From Comamonadaceae bacterium (GTDB lineage Bacteria > Pseudomonadota > Gammaproteobacteria > Burkholderiales > Burkholderiaceae_C): DNA of 9,012 nucleotides. Positions 1 through 5,048 of the stretch are shown here, in pieces. Below the pieces are notes generated by a model. It saw nothing but the letters and a program-made list of their open reading frames with translations. It searched no databases and was not told the DNA's origin. Numbering within the stretch: position 1 is the first letter of the stretch; every line of letters begins with the position of its first letter. Location of the stretch: assembly GCA_947466165.1 (NCBI GenBank), contig CANIDW010000042.1, forward strand, positions 1-9,012. The letters run 5' to 3'. Both the position numbers and the translations under genes were made by a program.

Positions 1-1304
1 CCCAGCTTGTCGATCTCATCGAGCAGGAACAGCGGGTTGCGCGTGCCGGCCTTGGTCAGGCTTTGCAGCACCTTGCCCGGCAAGGCGCCGATGTAAGTGC
101 GGCGATGCCCGCGGATCTCGGCTTCGTCACGCATGCCGCCCAGAGCCATGCGCACGTACTTGCGGCCGGTGGCTTTGGCAATCGACTGACCCAGCGAGGT
201 TTTACCGACGCCGGGGGGGCCGACCAGACACAGGATGGGCGCCTTGAGTTTGTCAACGCGCTGCTGCACCGCAAGGTACTCCACGATGCGGTCTTTGACT
301 TTTTCCAGACCAAAGTGGTCCTGGTTCAGCACGTCCTCGGCATTGCCCAGATCGTGTTTGATTTTGGTTTTCTTGGCCCAAGGCAGGCTGGTGAGCACGT
401 CGATGTAGCTGCGCACCACCGTGGCTTCAGCGGACATGGGCGACATGAGCTTGAGCTTTTTAAGTTCGCTTTCAGCTTTTTTACGGGCCTCGGCCGGCAT
501 CTTGGCAGCCTTGATCTTTTTCTCGATCTCTTCGATGTCTGCGCCCTCTTCGCCTTCTCCAAGCTCTTTTTGAATGGCCTTGACTTGCTCGTTCAGGTAA
601 AAATCACGCTGGTTTTTTTCCATCTGGCGCTTGACGCGACCACGGATTTTTTTGTCGACATTCAAAATGTCGACTTCGCGCTCCAGCTGCTCATAAAGGT
701 TCTCTAAGCGCGCCTTGACGTTGTCCATGTCCAGCACCACCTGCTTGGCGTCGAGCTTGAGCGGCAGGTGCGCGGCGATGGTGTCGGCCAGTCGGCCGGC
801 ATCGTCAATGCTGGAGATCGAGGTCAGGATCTCGGGCGGAATTTTCTTGTTGAGTTTGACGTACATGTCAAACTGCTGCATCACCGCACGGCGCAGGGCT
901 TCAACTTCACTGCTCTTGTCGCCGGGCAGCGCCACTTCGGGCTCGACCGGTGTCACATTGCAGGTGAAATGCAGTTCACCGTCTTCAATCTTGTTGACCT
1001 TGGCGCGCTGCTGGCCTTCCACCAGCACCTTGACGGTGCCGTCAGGCAGCTTGAGCATTTGCAAAATGGTGGCAATGCAACCCACGTTGAACATGTCCTC
1101 GACAGAGGGCTCGTCCTTGGCGGCGGCTTTTTGCGCAACCAGCATGATGCGGCGCTCGGCCTCCATGGCCGACTCCAGCGCCTTGATGCTTTTGGGTCTG
1201 CCCACAAACAGAGGGATGACCATGTGCGGAAAAACCACCACATCGCGCAGTGGCAGCATGGGCAGATCCAGGGGGGTTGCTGGCAAAGAAATTTGTCCGG
1301 ACAT
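1..1304 (-). CDS. lon: ATP-dependent Lon protease, N-terminal part (cut by window edge)
   Basis: Lon is a cytoplasmic homo-oligomeric AAA+ serine protease that degrades damaged and selected regulatory proteins. The visible part is 434 codons. It starts [21 protein letters not shown], the typical opening of the Lon substrate-binding domain (about residues 12-205). A charged, Lys/Glu-rich coiled-coil stretch follows (about 205-290), with the conserved [10 protein letters not shown] segment at 231-240. The AAA+ module then begins, with Walker A GPPGVGKT at 362-369 and Walker B LFLLDEID at 425-432. The rest of the ATPase domain and the Ser/Lys peptidase domain lie beyond position 1; the E. coli protein has 784 residues. 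The ATG at 1304-1302 is preceded by GAAGG (1315-1311) with a 6-nt spacer, which supports this start. No frameshift is seen. The gene lies 113 nt downstream of clpX and has a sigma-32-like promoter in that gap. Identification is very secure. Confidence 0.97.
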   Translation of the reverse strand, partial: MSGQISLPATPLDLPMLPLRDVVVFPHMVIPLFVGRPKSIKALESAMEAERRIMLVAQKAAAKDEPSVEDMFNVGCIATILQMLKLPDGTVKVLVEGQQRAKVNKIEDGELHFTCNVTPVEPEVALPGDKSSEVEALRRAVMQQFDMYVKLNKKIPPEILTSISSIDDAGRLADTIAAHLPLKLDAKQVVLDMDNVKARLENLYEQLEREVDILNVDKKIRGRVKRQMEKNQRDFYLNEQVKAIQKELGEGEEGADIEEIEKKIKAAKMPAEARKKAESELKKLKLMSPMSAEATVVRSYIDVLTSLPWAKKTKIKHDLGNAEDVLNQDHFGLEKVKDRIVEYLAVQQRVDKLKAPILCLVGPPGVGKTSLGQSIAKATGRKYVRMALGGMRDEAEIRGHRRTYIGALPGKVLQSLTKAGTRNPLFLLDEIDKL

Positions 1305-1363
1305 ATAAAACCTTCAACATTAACGCTGACCTGAAAAGGATCAGGCTCAGTCACACTTACCTG

Positions 1364-1391
1364 ACTTGGGGGGTAGAGCCAGACTTACAAG
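1364..1391 (-). promoter_or_regulatory. candidate sigma-32 (heat-shock) promoter of lon
   Basis: On the minus strand, CTTGTAA (1391-1385) is followed after 13 nt by CCCCAAGT (1371-1364). The E. coli sigma-32 consensus is CTTGAAA, 11-16 nt, CCCCATNT, so each box has one mismatch. The expected start of transcription is near 1357, leaving a leader of about 50 nt before the lon ATG. In many proteobacteria lon is a heat-shock gene, which makes the match meaningful. The assignment rests on motif match and position only. Confidence 0.55.
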
Positions 1392-1429
1392 GCCTGAGCG
1401 CCCCCGGTCAATTTGTCTCAGGCTTTTTT
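1392..1429 (+). terminator. hairpin around the clpX stop codon, T-run on the plus strand
   Basis: GCCTGAG (1392-1398) and CTCAGGC (1417-1423) form a perfect 7-bp inverted repeat with an 18-nt loop. On the plus strand six T residues follow (1424-1429), giving the look of an intrinsic terminator facing against the genes. The T-run is the complement of the two AAA lysine codons at the end of clpX, and the stem includes the clpX stop codon. Read on the minus strand, the hairpin is followed by CTTGTAAG, which is a poor U-tract, so it is not a convincing clpX terminator. It may stabilise the clpX mRNA end, stop antisense transcription, or be accidental. Confidence 0.35.
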
Positions 1430-2683
1430 AGCTGCCTCGTGATAAACCAGCAAAGGCGGCTGGTTTTCTTCAATCGTAGATTCGTCGACCACCACTTTGG
1501 CGACATTGCTCACACTGGGCAACTCGTACATGGTGTCAATCAAGGACTGCTCCAGAATAGAGCGCAAACCGCGAGCGCCGGTCTTGCGGGCCAGCGCCTT
1601 GCGCGCAATCGCCTTGAGCGCCGAGGGCCGGATTTCGAGGTCAACACCCTCCATGGCCAGCAATTTACTGAACTGTTTGACCACCGCATTTTTAGGCTCG
1701 GTCAGAATCTGCACCAGGGCTTCTTCTGTGAGCTCAGCCAGGGTGGCAACCACCGGCATACGGCCGACCAGCTCGGGAATCAGGCCGAACTTGATCAGAT
1801 CCTCAGGCTGCACATCCTTGAAAGCCTCGGTCAGGCTACGGGATTTTTTGCTTTTGACCGACGCTGCAAAACCAATGCCGGAGGCTTCGGTGCGGTTCTC
1901 AATGACTTTTTCAAGACCCGAAAACGCGCCTCCGCAAATGAACAGGATGTTGGTGGTGTCCACCTGCAAAAAGTCCTGGTTGGGATGCTTGCGTCCACCC
2001 TGCGGTGGCACGGAGGCCATGGTGCCCTCAATCAGCTTGAGCAGCGCCTGCTGCACGCCCTCGCCCGAAACATCGCGTGTGATGGAGGGGTTGTCTGACT
2101 TGCGCGTGATCTTGTCGATCTCGTCGATGTAAACAATACCCTGCTGGGCGCGCTCAACCTCGTAGTTGCAGCTTTGCAGCAGCTTTTGAATGATGTTCTC
2201 AACGTCTTCGCCCACGTAGCCGGCTTCCGTCAAAGTGGTTGCATCGGCCATCACAAAAGGCACATTGAGCGTGCGCGCCAGGGTTTGAGCCAGCAATGTC
2301 TTACCTGAGCCTGTGGGCCCGACCAGCAAGATATTGCTTTTTGTCAGTTCGACATCGTCTTTTTTGGCGGTGTCTTTATGGCGCAGGCGCTTGTAATGGT
2401 TGTACACCGCCACGGCCAGCGTTCGCTTGGCAGGCTCTTGGCCAATGACGTAACCGTCCAGGGTGGCTTTGATCTCAGCCGGTGTCGGCAAATCGCTGCG
2501 GATATCTTTGGCAATATCGCCGGCAGGCAGCTCATCACGAATGATTTCATTGCACAAGTCAATGCATTCGTCACAGACAAACACAGACGGGCCCGCAATG
2601 AGTTTTTTAACCTCGTGCTGGCTCTTTCCGCAGAAAGAGCAGTAAAGCGTTTTTTCGCCTGAAGAGCCTTTTTTATCGGCCAT
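1418..2683 (-). CDS. clpX: ATP-dependent Clp protease, ATPase subunit ClpX
   Basis: ClpX is a hexameric AAA+ unfoldase that recognises tagged substrates (for example SsrA-tagged proteins) and threads them into the ClpP chamber in the cytoplasm. The 421-residue protein is a standard full-length ClpX. An N-terminal C4 zinc-binding domain has Cys15, Cys18, Cys37 and Cys40. Walker A is GPTGSGKT at 122-129, the GYVG pore loop is at 155-158, and Walker B is IVYIDEID at 183-190. The RKH pore-entry loop is at 231-233, the ClpP-docking IGF tripeptide at 270-272, the arginine finger region ELVGR at 304-308 and sensor-2 GAR at 369-371. All key residues are present. The ATG at 2683 is followed directly by the expected N-terminus; its ribosome binding site is weak (AAAAGG, 8 nt upstream). 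A strong terminator separates it from clpP, so clpX probably has its own promoter. Confidence 0.98.
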   Translation of the reverse strand: MADKKGSSGEKTLYCSFCGKSQHEVKKLIAGPSVFVCDECIDLCNEIIRDELPAGDIAKDIRSDLPTPAEIKATLDGYVIGQEPAKRTLAVAVYNHYKRLRHKDTAKKDDVELTKSNILLVGPTGSGKTLLAQTLARTLNVPFVMADATTLTEAGYVGEDVENIIQKLLQSCNYEVERAQQGIVYIDEIDKITRKSDNPSITRDVSGEGVQQALLKLIEGTMASVPPQGGRKHPNQDFLQVDTTNILFICGGAFSGLEKVIENRTEASGIGFAASVKSKKSRSLTEAFKDVQPEDLIKFGLIPELVGRMPVVATLAELTEEALVQILTEPKNAVVKQFSKLLAMEGVDLEIRPSALKAIARKALARKTGARGLRSILEQSLIDTMYELPSVSNVAKVVVDESTIEENQPPLLVYHEAAKKA

Positions 2684-2702
2684 GGGTAATACCTTTTCGC
2701 AT

Positions 2703-2717
2703 GCCCCTTCAGGGGGC
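2703..2717 (-). promoter_or_regulatory. short GC-rich hairpin in the clpX leader
   Basis: On the minus strand the 15-nt segment GCCCCCTGAAGGGGC can fold into a five-pair GC stem with a small loop. It lies about 20 nt upstream of the clpX ATG and just ahead of the weak AAAAGG ribosome binding site. It could affect ribosome access or mRNA stability. It is short enough to be chance in GC-rich DNA. Confidence 0.3.
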
Positions 2718-2734
2718 GGTCTGGCAATAACAGT

Positions 2735-2770
2735 TAACCAATGATAACCAAAGAAAAACGGCGTTTTCCA
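2735..2770 (-). promoter_or_regulatory. weak candidate sigma-70 promoter for clpX with a 10-bp-period direct repeat
   Basis: TATCAT (2746-2741) differs from the -10 consensus at one base. TGGAAA (2770-2765), 18 nt upstream, matches four of six -35 bases. The -35 box falls in the loop and stem edge of the clpP terminator. The heptamer TTGGTTA occurs twice with a 10-nt period (2751-2745 and 2741-2735), one helical turn apart, which could be a protein-binding site. A promoter is expected here because clpP is terminated just upstream, but the match is modest. Confidence 0.3.
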
Positions 2771-2786
2771 GACCAGAAAACGCCGT
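2754..2786 (-). terminator. intrinsic terminator after clpP
   Basis: ACGGCGTTTTC and GAAAACGCCGT form a perfect 11-bp stem (arms 2776-2786 and 2758-2768) with a 7-nt loop. On the minus strand five T residues follow (2758-2754). The other side of the stem has no T-run, so it works in the clpP direction. It begins 26 nt after the clpP stop codon and is the clearest terminator in the window. Confidence 0.88.
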
Positions 2787-2812
2787 ATCTAAAGCCTCTG
2801 CCGCCAAGCCGG

Positions 2813-3448
2813 TCAAGGACGCTTGGCAATCACCTGGTCAATCAGGCCGTATTCCTTGGCGTCATCGGCAAACATGAAGTAATCGCGCTCGGTGTCACGT
2901 TCAATACGCTCGATCGATTGACCGGTGTTGGCCGCCAAAATGCGGTTGAGTTGATCGCGGGTTTTCAAAATATCACGGGCATGGATTTCAATATCCGTAG
3001 CCTGACCCTGCGCACCGCCCGAAGGCTGGTGAATCATGACGCGGGAATTGGGCAGCGAAAAGCGCTTGCCCTTGGTGCCTGCCGACAACAAGAAAGCACC
3101 CATGCTGGCGGCCATACCGACGCACAGCGTCGAAACATCAGGCTTGATGAACTGCATGGTGTCGTAAATGGCCATACCCGCGGTGACGGAACCGCCGGGC
3201 GAGTTGATATAAAAAGAAATGTCCTTGTCCGGGTTTTCGCTTTCCAGAAACAAGAGCTGCGCCACCACCAGGTTGGCCGTCTGGTCATTGACCGGCCCGA
3301 CCAGAAAGATCACGCGCTCTTTGAGCAGACGCGAATAAATGTCATAAGAGCGCTCGCCACGGCCCGACTGCTCGATGACCATGGGCACCATGCCCAGGCC
3401 CTGGGTTTCCTGCCGGGGAGCGGCGCCGTAGCTGTAGTTTGCAACCAT
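2813..3448 (-). CDS. clpP: ATP-dependent Clp protease, proteolytic subunit ClpP
   Basis: ClpP forms a double-ring tetradecameric serine peptidase in the cytoplasm that degrades proteins unfolded by ClpX or ClpA. The start is the ATG at 3448 ([17 protein letters not shown]), giving 211 residues. GGAGA (3461-3457) lies 8 nt upstream. The catalytic triad is Ser115 in GMAASMGAF, His140 in MIHQP and Asp189 in ERDYF. All three are offset by 18 from mature E. coli ClpP (Ser97, His122, Asp171), which implies an 18-residue propeptide removed just before MVPMVIEQ. The oxyanion-loop segment SPGGSV is at 83-88. The open frame runs upstream to 3532, but that extension covers the intergenic hairpin and has no family resemblance. 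The gene is 99 nt downstream of tig and ends in a strong terminator; a heat-shock-like promoter precedes it. Identification is secure. Confidence 0.97.
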   Translation of the reverse strand: MVANYSYGAAPRQETQGLGMVPMVIEQSGRGERSYDIYSRLLKERVIFLVGPVNDQTANLVVAQLLFLESENPDKDISFYINSPGGSVTAGMAIYDTMQFIKPDVSTLCVGMAASMGAFLLSAGTKGKRFSLPNSRVMIHQPSGGAQGQATDIEIHARDILKTRDQLNRILAANTGQSIERIERDTERDYFMFADDAKEYGLIDQVIAKRP

Positions 3449-3481
3449 TGTGTATTTCTCCAAAGATGGAAGTACTGTACC

Positions 3482-3523
3482 TAAAAATAAGTTGGGGCCT
3501 GCGCCGTCAAGCACAAGCCCCAA
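3482..3523 (-). terminator. 13-bp hairpin with T-rich tail between tig and clpP
   Basis: On the minus strand TTGGGGCTTGTGC (3523-3511) pairs with GCGCAGGCCCCAA (3504-3492) over 13 positions, two of them G-U, around the loop TTGACG. The tail TTATTTTTA follows (3490-3482). This looks like an intrinsic terminator for tig, begins 24 nt after its stop codon, and would make clpP partly independent of tig transcription. The T-run is interrupted, so termination may be incomplete. The same bases contain a sigma-32-like motif, listed separately. Confidence 0.6.
3490..3517 (-). promoter_or_regulatory. candidate sigma-32 (heat-shock) promoter of clpP
   Basis: On the minus strand, CTTGTGC (3517-3511) is followed after 13 nt by CCCCAACT (3497-3490). 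The -10 box matches CCCCATNT at six of seven defined positions; the -35 box matches only the CTTG core of CTTGAAA. Spacing equals that of the lon candidate. Transcription would start near 3483, giving a leader of about 35 nt with a good ribosome binding site. Both boxes sit in the arms of a hairpin, so the match could be a by-product of the terminator. Confidence 0.45.
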
Positions 3524-3547
3524 GGCGTTCAAATGGTTATCAAAAGC

Positions 3548-4858
3548 TTAGTTTTGGGCCATCAAGTCGTCGAAAGAAATCTCTTTTTCGCTGACCTTGG
3601 CCTTGGACAGCACAAAGTCAGTGACATTGTTTTCTATCACCACAGATTCGACTTCAGCCATGCGGCGGTTGTCGCCCAGGTACCAGCGCACCACTTCCTG
3701 GGGTTTTTCGTAGCTGGCGGCCAGCTCATCGATGTGCGCTTTGAGCTGATCGGGCTTGGCCTGCAACTCGTTCTTGCGCACCAGCTCAGCCACCACCAGG
3801 CCCAGACGCACGCGCTTTTCAGCTTGCGGGCGGAAGATGTCGTCACGAATCGGCGCCTTGTCAGCGTCTTTGATGCCGCGCTGCTTGAGGTCGGCGCGGG
3901 CCGCTTCAATCATGCGGTCCAACTCGGCTTGCACGCTGGACTTGGGCAGGTCGAGCTCGGCCGTGGCCACCAAAGCGTCCATCACCGCAGATTTATTGCG
4001 AGCCAGCAGACGGAACTTGACTTCGCGCTCCAGGTTTTTACGGATGTCGGCGCGCAGACCTTCAACAGTCTCATTGGCAATGCCCAAGGACTTGGCCAGG
4101 GCTTCGTTGACTTCAGGCAGGTTGGCAGCTTCAATTTTGTTGAGTGTGACCATGAAGTCAGCCTGCTTGCCGGCCACGTCTTTACCGTGGTAATCGGCCG
4201 GAAAGCTCAAGGGGAAGGTCTTGCTTTCGCCCGACTTCATGCCGCGCACAGCGTCTTCAAATTCTTTGAGCATCTGACCTTCGCCGACCAGGAACTGGAA
4301 GGCATCGGCTTTGCCGCCTGGGAATGTTTCGCCGTCGATCTTGCCTTCGAAGTCGATGGTCACTCGGTCGCCTTCCTGGGCAGCGCTGTCCATGGCGCGC
4401 TGGGCAAAGGTGCGGCGCTGCTTGCGCAGGATGTCGATGGTCTTGTCGATGGCAGCTTCGCTGACCTCAGCGCTGAGCTTGACAACTTCGGCGCCGGAAA
4501 GCTCACCGAGCTTAACTTCAGGAAATACCTCGAAAACAGCGTCAAAATGCATTTCGCCTTCGGGCGCGCCTTCTTTTTCGCTGATGCGCGGCTGGCCGGC
4601 CACACGCAGTTTGGCTTCGTTGGCAGCAGCTGAAAAAGCCTCGCCCACTTTGTCGTTCATCACTTCATAGTGAACCGAATAACCGTAGCGCTGGGCCACC
4701 ACGTTCATGGGCACTTTGCCGGGACGGAAACCGTCCATCTTGACTGTGCGGGCCATGCGCTTGAGGCGCGTGTCTACTTCGGACTGGATCGTGCCGACGG
4801 GCAGCGACAAGGTCATTTTGCGTTCGAGCTTTTCCAGCGTTTCTACGGTCACGGCCAT
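3548..4858 (-). CDS. tig: trigger factor, ribosome-associated chaperone and peptidyl-prolyl isomerase
   Basis: Trigger factor docks at the ribosomal exit tunnel, shields nascent chains and catalyses proline isomerisation. The protein has 436 residues against 432 in E. coli. The N-terminal ribosome-binding domain (about 1-115) contains the signature GFRPGKVP (43-50; Phe44 and Arg45 belong to the ribosome contact). The FKBP-type PPIase domain spans about 160-245, with the DRVTIDFEG strand at 164-172. The helical C-terminal chaperone domain (about 115-160 and 250-436) includes the conserved EVVRWYLGDNRRM region at 388-400. The start ATG at 4858 gives MAVTVETLEKLERK, the usual N-terminus, and AGGAGAAG lies just upstream. 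The frame stays open to 4999, but that extension reads through the tRNA gene. The tRNA 3' end is only 30 nt upstream, so co-transcription from the tRNA side is likely. Confidence 0.98.
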   Translation of the reverse strand: MAVTVETLEKLERKMTLSLPVGTIQSEVDTRLKRMARTVKMDGFRPGKVPMNVVAQRYGYSVHYEVMNDKVGEAFSAAANEAKLRVAGQPRISEKEGAPEGEMHFDAVFEVFPEVKLGELSGAEVVKLSAEVSEAAIDKTIDILRKQRRTFAQRAMDSAAQEGDRVTIDFEGKIDGETFPGGKADAFQFLVGEGQMLKEFEDAVRGMKSGESKTFPLSFPADYHGKDVAGKQADFMVTLNKIEAANLPEVNEALAKSLGIANETVEGLRADIRKNLEREVKFRLLARNKSAVMDALVATAELDLPKSSVQAELDRMIEAARADLKQRGIKDADKAPIRDDIFRPQAEKRVRLGLVVAELVRKNELQAKPDQLKAHIDELAASYEKPQEVVRWYLGDNRRMAEVESVVIENNVTDFVLSKAKVSEKEISFDDLMAQN

Positions 4859-4862
4859 CAAT

Positions 4863-4870
4863 CTTCTCCT
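4863..4870 (-). promoter_or_regulatory. ribosome binding site fixing the tig start
   Basis: AGGAGAAG on the minus strand ends 4 nt before the ATG at 4858; the AGGA core is about 8 nt away. It is the strongest Shine-Dalgarno match in the window. It selects this ATG over any start in the frame that continues upstream through the tRNA. Confidence 0.8.
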
Positions 4871-4888
4871 GAAATCTGCTTGTAAGTG

Positions 4889-4975
4889 TGGTGCGCGGGG
4901 CGGGACTCGAACCCGCACATCCTTGCGGACGTCAGGACCTAAACCTGGTGCGTCTACCAATTTCGCCACCCGCGC
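4889..4975 (-). tRNA. tRNA-Leu, anticodon UAG
   Basis: The 87-nt gene folds as a class II tRNA. Acceptor arms GCGCGGG and CCCGCGC pair perfectly (4975-4969 and 4899-4893). The D arm contains the leucine-type GCGAAATTGGTAGACGC. The anticodon loop is TTTAGGT with anticodon TAG at 4941-4939. The long variable arm of leucine tRNAs is CGTCC-GCAA-GGATG, and the T arm is GCGGG-TTCGAGT-CCCGC. The discriminator base is A, as leucyl-tRNA synthetase prefers, and the 3' CCA is encoded (4891-4889). It decodes CUA and other CUN codons by wobble. The anticodon stem has a C-A mismatch at its first pair (27-43). It lies 30 nt upstream of tig, and an intrinsic terminator ends only a few bases ahead of its 5' end. 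Confidence 0.97.
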
Positions 4976-4980
4976 GCCGT

Positions 4981-5025
4981 AAACAAAAACGGGAATCAAA
5001 AGCCTTTGGGCCTTCGAACTCCCGT
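4981..5025 (-). terminator. intrinsic terminator of the RND efflux operon
   Basis: On the minus strand ACGGGA (5025-5020) and TCCCGT (4994-4989) close a stem. It contains an inner AAGGCC-CAAA-GGCTT hairpin with one bulged G and some weaker pairs between the two stems. The tail TTTTTGTTT follows (4989-4981). It begins 23 nt after the permease stop codon and ends about 5 nt before the mature tRNA-Leu 5' end. It is a good terminator for the efflux operon, but its place leaves little room for a separate tRNA promoter. Confidence 0.7.
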
Positions 5026-5048
5026 CTTCAATCGGTCAACTTGGCATT

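Noticed and set aside
63..707. 214-codon open frame on the plus strand opposite lon
   Set aside because: It is entirely antisense to a clear lon frame, its protein has no recognisable family, and it is explained by GC-rich third positions of the real gene.
2684..2740. sigma-32 promoter before clpX
   Set aside because: CCCCCTGA is present but no CTTG-like -35 box sits at 11-16 nt upstream; the nearest TTGG match is too far away.
3449..3532. 28-codon N-terminal extension of clpP
   Set aside because: It covers the intergenic hairpin and has no resemblance to ClpP. The ATG at 3448 has a good ribosome binding site and gives the right propeptide length.
3533..4633. 366-codon open frame on the plus strand opposite tig
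   Set aside because: It mirrors the tig reading frame, has a His/Phe/Leu-rich composition typical of antisense shadows, and has no credible start signal.
4859..4999. 47-codon N-terminal extension of tig
   Set aside because: It reads through the whole tRNA-Leu gene. The ATG at 4858 has a strong ribosome binding site and gives the family N-terminus.
5034..5039. TTGACC as a -35 box for tRNA-Leu
   Set aside because: No acceptable -10 box lies 16-18 nt downstream; that stretch is the terminator stem.
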